A stretch of 64,000 nt of DNA from Aphis gossypii (lineage: Eukaryota > Arthropoda > Insecta > Hemiptera > Aphididae), in assembly GCF_020184175.1 (NCBI RefSeq), contig NC_065530.1, forward strand, positions 79,647,260 to 79,711,259. The letters are read 5' to 3'. A model generated the notes under the pieces. The model saw only the letters and a program-made list of their open reading frames with translations. It was not told the DNA's origin and did not search any database. Shown in pieces: positions 36,268 to 49,300 of this stretch. Within the stretch, counting starts at the first letter, position 1; every line of letters starts with the position of its first letter. A program made the position numbers and the translations under genes.

Positions 36268-39200
36268 ATGGTGGAAGCGCTGTCAACTGGTTTTCAAAAT
36301 CTCTACAACAAGTACACCAGATCGGAAAACGGGCCGCAGGATGACGGAAGGTGTGAAATATACATAGTGCCGCCGAACAAAAAATCAGCCAACACAGTGG
36401 TGTTGGTGGACAATAACACGTCGCAAGGTTTCCAGCGGTACCGTCCGAAAGCCCGCAAATCGTTCGAGTTCGACGTCAAACAGCTGTGCATATCCAAACA
36501 TTTGAAATGGCAAATCATGAGACAGAGCAGATTGCGTACATCCACGGGACAATGTTGTCCGATTTGCATACCCGTGAGTATTGGGTGTTCTTTTACTTTC
36601 ATACAAAAAAGCTTTGAGACAAATATGTCTACAAAAATCTTATCACAGAGGCGCCCCTCTTACTGCCCCCTCCAAATTAGGATCTCATGCATTAAAAAAT
36701 ATTATCAATATTTATAAGGACATGAAACCAGTTGTGCCTAAACCAAAATTTATATTTTGGGATTCATTGATACTAATATTGTTCCCCCTATAGTTTTTGG
36801 TGTACAAATTCTACTTTGATAATTTATATTGTTTTTATTTATTTTGAATAAAAATTAACAGCGAATATTATTTAGCACAACTGTTCGACCGACCTTCACA
36901 TACTTTGAGCGCAATTGATATAGATATTATATAAAGGTCATTTTAAACATAATTAGTAAACTCCCGTGTCTATTTACTTAAAAAAGTTATTAAACATAAA
37001 AAAGACTCATATCATACGAGTTAGTATCACACTATTATCTTAACTAGATAATGAGGGTACCTATTTAAAACTCTTATTCTTATTATTTTTTAACGCAGTA
37101 GATACATGGTATCACTGCCGTCTGTCTCATATATTAAGACAGATCATTCTCACACTTCGATATATCAATAAAAATGTCAGTTCAGAAATCCGAACTATAT
37201 TTCAAGCATGGAAGCGTCTTCTTTCTTTTCTTCAAAAAATTGGATATCTCTTGACATAACATAAGACCCTGACGCAATAAATAAAATGCAATTCAATCAT
37301 TAAATTACCATTTATAGATATAAAATGTGTAGATTTAAGGAAATTGCTAAAAATGTAAAATATTCAAATTAATTTTCATTTTGGAGTGGGTCGTATGGAA
37401 TATACCTAAAGTCACGTAGGTCTCCGGTTGCCGACCTTTGATCTATGCCGTTTATATTGTATGTTCAGAATATTGCGAATGGTAATGAAAGAGTCGTGTC
37501 GAATTTAAGAAACTTATTGGATATATACAACATCAAAACCGTAAAAAAGTCAATGTTCGGTTGTTTCGTCGACGATCTAAAGTTTTTCTACCAGCTCAAA
37601 AGCCAAGAGTACAAATACATATATGATGAAGTAGGTACACATGACATAGCACAGTACGTATGTGGTATGTATATGTGCGTGGTAATTAATTTATTGAATT
37701 ATAACTCGTAAAGGTTTTGGAAGACGAAGTTGTAGTAAAAGCAATTAGTACAGTCGCACGTAATGCGTGTGCTGATGATTTGGCCGACGGCGATAGCCGT
37801 TTTGACGAAGAGATTAAAACACAGCAAGCAAACACGAGGTGCATACTAACGATCATAAGCGCAAATGCGAAAAACTGGGTTTACAAGTAAATTCGATTGT
37901 TTTCTTTTCTACAGCGATGCATGTACATAATTAATGATTATTGATTGTGTTTTGTAGGGTAATCGGTTGGTTCACGTACCGTATGGTCTCTTTGTTGGCC
38001 ACCAGTCTCGTGGTCCAGCCAGCTCAAATTGAAAGAGTTAGAGAAGCAGAACAGAGTGGCTTACCCGTTATTTATTTACCGTTGCATAAGAGTCACATGG
38101 ACTATATACTTTTGGGATTAGTGTTGACAATGAATAACATCAAACCACCTTTGGTAGCGGCTGGAGAGAACCTCAGGGTTTTCTTCATTAGGTACGTAAT
38201 ATTTTTTGATAATTATTCCTAAAAAAAAAAAAATATTATAATTATGAAATGTTAATTGAATTTATTTTTATTCCAGCAAACTGTTGAGTTTCTTGGGGGC
38301 ATTTTACATCAAGAGACACGTAGATACAAAAAAAGATCAACTGTATTGGTCAGTTTTGAGTAGTTATATTAAAAACAGTATGAAAAATGGACACCATATA
38401 GAATTCTTTTTAGAAGGTGCCAGAACTAGAAGTGGAAAATGTTGTGTACCTAAAGGTGTGCTAATTAAATATAAAAATTTTAAAAATGTATAGGTATTGC
38501 ATAATAAGTCATGTTTAATTATTTGATTTTTAAAAATAGCTGGCTTATTGAGTATCATTGTGGATGCTTACCGTGAAAAAGTTATTGAAGATGCTTGGAT
38601 TATTCCTGTTTCTATGAATTACGACCGAATATTGGAAGGGAATTTTGTCAGAGAACAACTTGGCCAACCAAAAAAGAAAGAGACTTTTTTTGTTGCTATA
38701 TGGACATTTATTAAAGCTATTTGTTCACACTATGGAATAATGAGGGTGGATTTTAACAGGCCATATAGATTGCGAGTATGTTAAATATATTTCAATTAGA
38801 TGTATTTTATTATTAATTTTAATTATTAATTAAAAATCAATTATAACTAAAATAGTTTTAAAACAATAAATGCACATTGAACTTGAGGTTAATGATTAAA
38901 AATAACTATATTTTTAATTGAATAATATAAACTTACAAGAACAATTTTACATGACAAAAATTATTTTTTGAATACAAGTTATACTGTAACTTAAATTTAT
39001 TTTACTGTGTTTTTAAAACTATAAACCAATAAAAATAAACAATACAATATTTATAAAATTATTAACAGTAGTCAGTATATTTTATATTTTTGTTCAATAT
39101 TAGATATCTAGATATCACCAAATATCTTTTGAAACAAACTTAGTCCCTTGGATTTAATTATAAGTGATTTTTAAATAGTATATTAGACTTTTATTTATAG

Positions 39201-41402
39201 TTGTTTATTTTTGATTTTACTTTATAACATATTGGTTTTATATCATATTTTAGGATTTGTATGAATCAATTGATAAATTGACACAATTAGAAAATGAATC
39301 CTTAAGTAAGAATGGTATGGAAGTGATGTCTCCAACTATTTGTTATAAAAATACAGTAGACAGAATGGCAAAACATATAGTTTATGGTAATATTATTTGT
39401 TCAAATTGAAAACTATTGATAACAATTAGACTACATTTAAAAATCTAATTTATATTTTATTACATTAATGATTATTGTTGTTATATCTTATATATATATT
39501 TGTGAATGTACTTATGAATTAACAATATTATTGAGCAAGTTAATTATTTTGATTAGACCTTTATGTTGGTATCTGAGTTTATGTTATTCTTTAATCTTAA
39601 TTATATTAAGTTAAAATTTAACTTAGAAAAAATACTATCAAAATCTGTTCATAATATTTTTTTGTTTAAACAATTTTAATATAAACAGTATTGCTATTAA
39701 TTATTATTTTATCTTTTATTCTGATAAAATACTTGCAGAAAAATAAATCATGTAAATATAATATTTATTATAATTTGTAACTTACAATTAATACATAGGT
39801 ATACATTCATAGTTATATAAAATTTAAATTATAATTAAAATAAATGAAAAGTAATTTTTTTTTCATATTAAAGAAATGTAGTGTTTTATAGATTGTTGGA
39901 AATCAACTCCTATAATGTCAACACATGCGGTATGCTTTTTACTTTTGAATAAGTATAGAAATGGTACTACTATAGAACAATTAGCTAAAGATTTATCGAT
40001 CTTGCGTGATAAATTGAGTCAAGGTGATAGAGATGTCGGTTTCAGTGGAAAGTCAATAGAAGTTATCAAACATGCAGTAAGTGTTAGATGAAGACTATGT
40101 AACTAAATATTCTATAAGTTTTTTATTTTTTCAGCTTGATCTCTTAGGGCCAAAATTAGTTGTATATGAAAACACTGATAATGGCCATTTTGTTAAACCA
40201 ATTCTTGATGTATCAGCCTTAATAGAACTGTCATATTATGCAAATAATCTTATTTCCCATTTTATGCATAAATCAATTGTGGGTTAGTATTAAATATGAT
40301 ATATTTATTTGTCAAATATTTTGAGATTGGTGTTTTATATTTATCTATCATTTTTATTGAAGATTAATCGTAATTAATTTTTTTTTTTACAGCTCTTACA
40401 ATATTTAAATTAGTCAGCCAGGAGTTTTGGAATACAAGTATAACAGAAAAAAAAATCTCAAGGAAAGAATTGGTTGAAGATGTGTTATTTCTTTTCAACT
40501 TATTACAATTTGATTTTGTTTTTATTAAATCTTGTGATAGTCTAGATAATATTGTGGAAAGAGTGATTAGAAGTTTCGAGGAAGAAGATATTATTTTGAT
40601 AGATATGGTATTTCAGAAATAGATTATTGTTTCTATTTTGTCAATTGTAGTTAAATGTTATGTATTATATTATAAAAGCATTTATTTTATTTTATAGATG
40701 CTTGAAGAAGAGAGACGTAGCCATAATATGGCAAAACAGTTAGATTATGATTCTGATTCTGATGATGATTATCAACAGTCACATGTTGAAGTTGATATTC
40801 ATTATCGTGTAAGTTTTTTTTATTGACTATTTATATAAATTACATCATTTTTCTTATCATAATCCTTATAATATTAATTGGTTTTTTTTGGTATGTAAAA
40901 TTGTTTTTATTTTTAGGTTAATACTAATGTAAGCAGTTTGAATAAGTTAAAGTTTTATCGGTCAGTTATGATGCCATACTTAGAATGCATGGCTGAAAGT
41001 GCTGGAAGTTTTCTTGCTTTGTCAGAAAGTTCAGTGACAGAACGTCAACATATACAAACAATTTTAAACCAAATGCATGAGAATTTAGAAGAAGGAATTT
41101 TATCTTATGGTAATTTTTTTTTTTTGTTAAATTTATATTAAATCATTGTTTTGCATAAATAGGCATACCCTCTTGTTTCCTGTTAAATAATTAATTTCTA
41201 TTAAAAAATGTTTGCAGGTGAAAGTATATCTGTCGATACCATAAAACATTCATTTTTGGCATTTGAAAAATTTAATTGTTTACAAATCACAACAAAAGAT
41301 AATATTAAGACATTGTGTGTTAATAACCAGTCAAGTGAGTCAAATGAAGGGATGAAGGTTATGTCAGAATATATTGAGGAATTTGTTAAGCAAATAAATT
41401 AA
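36268..41402 (+). CDS. GPAM: Mitochondrial-type glycerol-3-phosphate acyltransferase (GPAT1/mino), 13 exons
   Basis: Catalyses acyl-CoA plus glycerol-3-phosphate to lysophosphatidate, the first step of glycerolipid synthesis, on the outer mitochondrial membrane. Exons: 36268-36573, 37469-37630, 37714-37886, 37958-38191, 38277-38455, 38540-38775, 39254-39386, 39892-40076, 40135-40282, 40393-40607, 40698-40808, 40917-41109, 41218-41402. All introns GT-AG; lengths sum to 2460 nt, 819 aa, close to the vertebrate enzyme. Acyltransferase motif I HKSHMD is at about 257-262; motif III FFLEGARTRSGK around 335-346; motif IV-type IIPVSMNYDRILEG follows, then EQLGQPKKKE. The N-terminal segment GQCCPICIP resembles the GPAT1 Cys-rich stretch; the C-terminal half carries MSTHAV, GFSGKS and an acidic DSDSDDDY run at the place where GPAT1 has a similar acidic region. 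ATG context GACGAGATGG is good. It appears intact. Confidence 0.95.
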
Positions 41403-41876
41403 AGTTGTATAAAGTAATTTGTGTTTGATAGTATTATCATAATTTAAGACTAAATTGTACACTGTACAGTTATTTAATTATGATTGGATTAACTGGTTTT
41501 ATTGTAAAATGTTATTTATTTACAATATTTAAAGACATAAACTATATTATTACAAATCATTTTCAAAGACATGCTCAAATTATTGTATTTAAAATAATTG
41601 TTTGTCTTAATTTTTTTTTTTTTTTTGTTTTATCTTTAAATGTTAAGTTTTAGATTATATCTGTATCTATGTTAATAGGTATATTTTATGTTTAACATTG
41701 TTAAATTGAGATATTTTATATTGTAAATTCTGTAATTGTATTTAATATTGTATAAAAAACTAAACCTTTAAGACAAATCAATGTCCATATTTATGAGACA
41801 TAATCCTTGTATTAGTTATAAAAGACCAAGACTTTTTTTTCAAATTTATTTTATTTAAGTTGTATGATTATTTAAA

Positions 41877-41882
41877 AATAAA
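41877..41882 (+). terminator. Likely polyadenylation signal AATAAA of GPAT1
   Basis: First clear canonical hexamer downstream of the stop at 41400-41402, implying a 3'UTR of about 0.5 kb. Confidence 0.35.
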
Positions 41883-42680
41883 TTACTTATTTTTAATGGT
41901 AATATACCAAATAATATGAGCAATTTAAAATGTTTTCTTTTTGCTATAACACAAAATTTGTTCTGGATGGTTTTCATTTGTGTGTATTTATATAGTGCTA
42001 AGTTGTATTTGTACACAATTGACCAAGATAAAATATATACCTTTAATGAGTAATGTTTTTATATATTATATTTTTATTTAGGTAGATACAATGAGCGAAA
42101 CAAAATTGTGCACTTTTTACCTTTTATTTGCAAAAAACCACACAAATGCACAAAAAAAAAAAAAAATTATATTTTAATATTGTCGGTTTTATAAAAATTT
42201 ACAATATTGTTTTATAAATTATAATGCCCATAATTATTTACTTACCCTACCAATACTTAATATATAATAATTAATATTGTTTACTCATTATGTATTATTA
42301 GATACTTATAATCGCATTTTTCATACATTTTATAGTACATAACTGAAGTACTGAACTGTTTATAATACTTGCCATGCAATTGGTATGAATACAATGAACC
42401 TCAATGTGGTAGATATATAATGCTTATAATATTTTATTTATTATTTACTATATTATTTAGTCGAATTTTTTAAATCTTAATCATTTAAGCAAGCTAAATA
42501 AAATATTATTTGTGTGCATCTTTAGTGTATATTTTGTAGGCATAAAGGTAAGAAGTGCATAATTATATTGTACCTCGAAGAACAAGATTTAAGAACGAAA
42601 GTAGCAATTATTTTGGTATGGCTGAGTTAATACTTAATCTATGCAAGTTATACTATCATTTAATTCTAATTATTAATTAC
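41883..42680. other. AT-rich intergenic DNA
   Basis: No coding exon or complete element. Contains an A run at about 42150-42165. Confidence 0.45.
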
Positions 42681-43385
42681 TAGGGCTTGGATTTTAAAAA
42701 ATATACTTCTTTTTTTATACATGAGATAAAAATATAATTTTTATATACAAATTCGTTTCACGTCATTCTGATTCCAAATAAACCAATTTATTTTTGCTTT
42801 TTTCAGTTATTTTAACTGTGGATTTTTTATATTTATTATGCTCCTATAGTAATAATAAAAAAAAATTGAATTAATAAGAAACGTAAAAACGTAAAATGTT
42901 TTATAGGTATCTGATAATTATTATTTTCGTTATTGGCTTATTTATTAAATGTATTTGCCGTGTAGATTATCGATCTACATATTATAGTAAGCTGTACCTA
43001 TACAGTTAGTATGCTTACAACATCGATATCGACCATTTCAAAATTTTAGATTTAGTGTTGTACTTAATTTGAAACCTCTTGTACGAAGTATGCACCGATC
43101 AATTCAGAGGGTGTTGAGAGTCGTTTTCTATGTATTAAAATATTATGTCAGACAATATAAAGTCAGTTTGACAGTTTCACTACTGTAAATCTAGTGAAAT
43201 ACATGGTAATTTATTATTTTTTAAATTTAAATTAGTTTTTCAAAATTTTTTATTCATTTTTATAACTAGTTTGTGTTAATTTTTAGTCATGTTATTTTTT
43301 TAAAATAAATAGATTTCTTTTGTGCTTTTTTAAAACAATTGTGTGCTTTTTTATTTGCTTATTATGCTTTAAAATCTGAGCCCTA
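42681..43385. mobile_element. TIR element of the TAGGGCTYGGAT family (705 bp)
   Basis: Left end TAGGGCTTGGATTTTAAA; the right end reverse complements to TAGGGCTCAGATTTTAAA, two differences in 18 bp. The ends are shared with the element at 46431-46969. The flanks show at most a short, imperfect duplication (ATTAC). No intact reading frame. Confidence 0.65.
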
Positions 43386-44650
43386 TTACCTAATAATTTA
43401 ATGGCTATAAAATAATTTCAGTGTAATTTAAGTGGTAGTGAACCGAGTGCCCTGCCTGCACTCACCAACCAACTATCAACAGACTTCAAAATTAATATTT
43501 AGCAAAATAAACAAGACTACAACATTTTAATGAGAATGACGTTGAATTGACATCGTGAGAACGAAGTCGATAGCAAACCTCGATAAGCGATCGCCGACTT
43601 CTTGGGGGCCCAACACGAGTATTAATTGAATAGAAAAATTGTATGTTAAAAAAAAACCATACGCGACCACTACTCAATTTCGGCACTAGATGTCGCTGCC
43701 ATTATTGTATTTCATTAAATTTTACTATTTCCGACTTTCGGTTTTTCTTTTCATGTTAATCAACAACCAACCACAACAGTATTGTGGGTAAGATGTTCAT
43801 CTTACTGATATTATATTTATTTAAATTATTGTATTGTTTTGAGAAAAGAGTGCTTGAACCGATTCCATAGAAGAAGTGTGTGTTGGAATGATCATAAATT
43901 GAGAAATATTGCCAGCCTAACGAAAACCCAGCTTAAGCAACCATAACTTATAAGTGAACAACGTGAGACCAGGTCTGGGAATCAAATATGTGAGGTCTGC
44001 TGAAGAAAGAGATCTATAAACAGTATAAACAAATTTACAAGTAGTAGGGTCAGCTGGTAAGTCATACGTACGGGTCGTCCTCAGAGGTAGATTTGGCGGT
44101 TGTGTTATCGTGTGTTACTGTGCATCTTGTATGGTGGACCAATGTCAAATTTATAAATTCACTGGTTCAAAATAACCTCAAACAAATGCTTCGATTTTCA
44201 AATTTGAGGGTAGTTTCAGGTAGCGAGTTGGATCTTGTTTGTAATTTAAAGATATTAAAATTAAAAATAACTAATATTTTAATATTTATATAGTTTTCAT
44301 TTATCTAAATAAAGAATTATGAAATATGTCGATTGCATAATACATTTTAAGTTACCTACTACTGATATTCAGATAGTATTTATTACTATTAGAAGAATAT
44401 ATTAAATATAATATGTTCATAGTTTTTTAAATTATTATTTTATGAAGAAATGACGCTCCTTATTGTTAAGTATTCTAACTCAAGCATTATGATAATTTTA
44501 ATAACTCAAAAATGAAACGTATTTATTTTTTTTACAAATTAAAATAATTTAATTATAATTATTATTATTTATTATACCTAAGACGATACAATGAAAACGA
44601 AAGTATGAAATAATTTCCTTTTCAAAACGTCGTTTAACCATAATATAATA
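43386..44650. other. Intergenic DNA with probable retroelement or exon fragments
   Basis: 43430-43790 has a more balanced base composition and includes CACTAGATGTCGCTGCC, a phrase I associate with retroelement LTRs, and ends in CAACCAACCACAACA. I could not define paired ends or a target duplication. 44180-44275 is a partial copy of the dispersed repeat also found at 16207 and 60691. No gene. Confidence 0.35.
44180..44275 (+). repeat. Dispersed repeat, partial copy 2
   Basis: ATGCTTCGATTTTCAAATTTGAGGGTAGTTTC then GCGAGTTGGATCTTGTTTG follows the second half of the repeat seen at 16207-16370 and 60691-60870 in the same order. Confidence 0.5.
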
Positions 44651-44689
44651 TATATTATGAGCCTCCGTACGACGATGACGATAGATAGG

Positions 44690-45330
44690 TAACGTTTATC
44701 TTTGGATTTAATTGGACGACGAAACGGTATGACGACGACAGAAAAGACGTCGGTTTCTGTCGGTCGTCCGGAGTGCTCTCCGATAAGAGCCTTCAGGGCC
44801 GTATGCTGTGGCTGTGCAAAGCCGGATTTACAAGATGTCGATTAGCAGAGAATAGAGTTTTTTTTGTTTGATAGACATTCGGATGGATGGAAATAAGGGG
44901 AAGTAAACCGAAAGACGGATGTAACTCTGCAGCGACGGCAGCAGTGGTGCGGATTCGGGTAAGTGCGACGGCGGAGGAACGGATGTCCGCGACAACATGC
45001 ACCGGCGGTCGACGCTGCGGCCGGTTGCAAGCACGTCTCGTGATCGGTCGCAGCGTTTCCTAGCTGGTGCATCCGGTCGCGCGGCATCGGCGGCCGAATG
45101 TCCGGACTCGACCGGCGGGGCACCGGGACGAAAACGACACATGGGACAACCTAACCGCACTGGTTCGCCGAGTTTCGTCCCGGCGTCCCGTCGGCCGAGC
45201 ACGAGCGGCCGGCCGCTATATCCGTCCCAGCCGTTACACCCGAGTTTCCGTCATCGCCCTCCACCGCCTCGTCCTGCAAGTGCACGACATAATAATTCTG
45301 CGGTTATATTATACGAACGTCGTCGGTTTA
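44690..45330. promoter_or_regulatory. CpG-rich island, possible promoter or first exon
   Basis: The most GC- and CpG-rich stretch of the window, about 600 bp. A good plus-strand donor GATTCGG|GTAAGTGCG is at about 44956. Open frames on both strands are long simply because stops are rare in such sequence; their predicted products are Arg/Pro/Ser-rich with no family signature. I read it as a promoter or 5'UTR of a gene whose coding exons I cannot find. Confidence 0.4.
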
Positions 45331-46169
45331 CTTTCCTCTTTTTATTTTCCGTCTGGACCTGTCACAATAGTTTTTTTTTTAAGTGTTTTGGTTATTTTAT
45401 ACCTTTATTGTTCTGTTTGCTATAAAAATTACTTTTGTTAGGTATGTTAAAATATAGATGAAAATTTTCGTGTACACCAAAAATTACTTTGTTTTATCAT
45501 TTATTATTCATATTGCATGCGCCTACCAATATGACGTTATATTATTTGAGTTGAAATGGTTTACACCCGACAAGAAATTTGGATATCACAACTGACACAA
45601 TAAGGTTCTAGTGCATAATACCGCTTGCTGCTTATCACGGCTGATCGATGTAATGGGTGTGTTAAACTTGAATTCAAGTGGGTTTTTTATATTAAATTAT
45701 AGAAGTTTTTTCCAAAGTTTATTATATTATATTGTTAGTATTTAACTAGTATAATAATATACGCATAAATGTATATCATATTATATTATTTAATGTAAAT
45801 ACTGTGGAATTATATAATATATATACACTTTACCTATATGACATATGTACTGTAGCTGCAACCGTACCACTAATAGCTGAGAAAGTTTTCACTCAAAACT
45901 AAACATGCCATTTTGCACTAGTCATCTTAACATATATAACTTCGTTGATGTGCTATGTCGCCATGACGAACTAGAAGTTCAATTAGAAACATCCATAAAA
46001 ATATAAAATGCAGAAGTAAAGATGTAAAAATAAAGAAAATGCGTGAAAAAAAAGCGTTCGTTAGAAAACAGATGACAAGTTAAAAGAAATAGAAAAGTTT
46101 TTATTTAGTTAAACCATTTCTGTATTAGTTCTTATTAACGATAGCGATTTTATAATTTTTAAAAAGTTA

Positions 46170-46345
46170 GTGGAGAGATAGAAATCCACAGACAAGAAAG
46201 AACAGATAATTGATGCTGTGGAATCGGCAGCAACCGGAGACTGCAACTCGGCCCGCGACGGAATCGCTGTGGTGAGAGTGTGGTCCAGACGTATGGTACT
46301 CTCTGCAGATTTTGCCACTGCGCCCGGTGGCTGCCGCCGCGGGTT
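46170..46345. other. Short CpG-rich patch
   Basis: About 170 bp of CpG-rich sequence directly before the tandem repeat domain. Open on the minus strand but without any recognisable product. Possible regulatory patch or exon. Confidence 0.25.
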
Positions 46346-46377
46346 ATATATTAACATACTACATACATGAAAGATAT

Positions 46378-49300
46378 AATAATAATACGATTGACTTATA
46401 ATATACTAATATAGTTATGTTATTAATAATTAGGGCTCGGATGTTGTTGCACTAAAAATGTTATAAAATTGATTGCATTATTGCTGTGAAAAAAAAAACC
46501 CAAAATTAAAAAAAAATATTAACAAATTATTTTATGAAATGGATTAAGTCATATTATTAAGTAATATTATAAAGTTTTATTGGATAGGTTTTAAACGAGT
46601 AAATAATAAAAAAGATTCAAATTCAAATTCTCGTCAGTTGTCATTAAAAATCTGGTAAATTGTCCGGTCTTCTTATTTTTTCAGAAATCTACAAATAATT
46701 TTATCAAAAATTAAAACTTTTTATTTAAACTATTTTTTGATTTTTTGAAAAAAAAAAGTGAAAACACAAAAAAACACATAAAATTGTATTGAAAATGACG
46801 ATAATTAACAAAATTGCAATAAAATTAAAAAAGGTCAAAAATTGCAAAAAGTTGCACTTAACATTTTTATATATTAATTGGTACTCATTTGAAACAAATT
46901 TATAATCTACTTAGCAACGAATCCGAACAATAGAAAAAAAGTTACAAATGCCACAACATCCGAGCCCTATTAATAATAAATGGTAATAAAATATGCTGGC
47001 TAAAATATAATGTTTATTTCTAAATTATTGTTTTTGTCGTTATTATTTCGTTCATAACACTTGAACAATATTCATCAGTTTTTATTTTCATTTAAATAAT
47101 ATTTGTGTTTCTTAAATTTCTGATTTTTTTTTTTTTTTTTATATTAAATACAATATTTCATTACACTGTTTTAACTACATAGAATCATAGACGCACATCG
47201 AAAATGAATGTAATTTTAAATTAACGATGGACGACGGTTCTTCAAAACACGGATCCGAAACAGTTATGTGTATTATGTACCTACCTCAATGTTACACAAC
47301 AGCGTATTAAACGTTTAACAAGATATTGCATGCGAGTTCACGAGATGGTAAGAAATGATTTTTTTGTAAGTTTTGGTCAACACACTGGACTTAAACTTGG
47401 TACTTCATCCAGGTAAGACATTTTTATATATTTTGTAAATGTATGTGTAACGTGTAAGTATAGATATATAGGCTTATTAAATTATTTTTACTATTTGTCG
47501 TAATTGTAGTGTAGTATAATATAGGTAATAAGTATTTTAATGCTTTAATTAATAAATTTATTGACATAGGATCAACTGTGTTTATGATATAGGTAGATGA
47601 TATCTCAGTGGACAGTGATTAGAGTATTTCGGTAGTTTATAGTATAGATTAGAAAAAAAATTGTTTGTAGATCATCATCTCCATTTTCCGTAATATTCGT
47701 ACGACGTACAGTGTATATACCTATAATAATTAATATTATTATTATTTTATTTAATTATCATACCACTCGTACCCTTATGCGCACTACCACTCATAACGTT
47801 TTCACCATCTAACACATTAATTATCGCCGGCCGGCAATATACACAATACACATATTACCGACTTATAACAAATAACTTTGTTAATTATTTTGTTAAAAAT
47901 CAAAAACATTATTTATGCAATTTATGGGTATTTAAAACGTTTACGTATATTACAATGGTGTGAATTTTACTATATGCAATGACATATATGATTTATTTTA
48001 AGATAATAAGATTTTATAATATATATTCATACTATGAATGCATTTTTACTATAGGTATATAATATTAATGTACATAAAATATATAATAATACTACGATTG
48101 ACTAACAATATACTAGTATAGTAATATAATTAATACCTAATAAATGGTAATAAAATATGCTGGCCAAAATATAATGTTTATTATTAATTAAACAAACAAA
48201 CTGTTTATTTCTAAATTATTGTTTTTATCGTTCATAACACTTTGGAATAATATACATTAGTTTTTATTTTCATTAAAATAATATTTATGCTTCTTCAATT
48301 TCTACTTTTTCATATTAAATACAAATCATTACAAATTATTAGCTACATAGAATCATAGATGCACACATCGACAATGTACCTATGAAATTTTAAACGACGC
48401 GTCGCGACGGTTCTTCAGAACACGGATCCAAAATGAGTTCACATGATGGTAATTGGTAAGAAATGATTTTTTTGTAGATAAGTCTTGGTCAACACACCGA
48501 ACACTAGCTGGTACCTCATTCAAGTAAGACAATATATGTATTTTGTAAATATATGTGTAAGTATAAATATATAGACTTATTAAATTATTTTTAATATTTG
48601 TTGTATTTGTAATGTAGTATATAATAAGTATTTGAATGCTGAGAATTACTGAGAATGCTTGAGAATTTTGGTAATTTAGTAGATTAGAAACAAATTTTTT
48701 GTAGAGCATCAACTCCGTAATATAAGTACAGTGTACACTGTACCTATAACATTATTTTTATTTTATTTTATTGTTATACCACTCGTACCATTATGGATTA
48801 CCACACATAACGACTTCACAATCTAACACATTAACTATCGTCAGCCGGCAATATACACATAAAACTGACTTTTCATACATAATACACATATTATTGACTT
48901 CTAACAGATAACTATGTTAATTATTTTTTTAAAAATCAAAAACATTATTTATGCAATTTATGGGGATTTAAAACGTTTACGTAGGTATATTATAATGGTG
49001 TGAATTTTACTATACACAATGACATATTTGATTTATTTTTAAATTTTATATATTCATACTATGAATGTAGTTTTACTATAGGTATATATTAATACACATA
49101 AAATATAAAATAATACTGCGATTGACTAATAATGTAGTTGTATAATTAATAATAAATGGTAATAACATATGCTGGCTAAAATATAATGTTTATTTATTAA
49201 TTAAATAAATAAACTGTTTATTTCTAAATTATTATTTTCATCGTTATTACTATTTCGTTCATAACACTATGGAATAATATACATTAGTTTTTATTTTTAT

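Noticed and set aside
35991..36367. Open frames overlapping the GPAT1 start in other frames
   Set aside because: They overlap the leader and first exon of GPAT1; only the frame from 36268 continues into the acyltransferase.
43430..43790. Possible solo LTR
   Set aside because: Contains a retroelement-like phrase, but no defined TG...CA boundaries, target duplication or second copy could be established.
44793..45441. Several open frames of 69-142 codons on both strands
   Set aside because: They overlap each other in CpG-rich DNA where stops are rare; Arg/Pro/Ser-rich products with no domain and no splice support.
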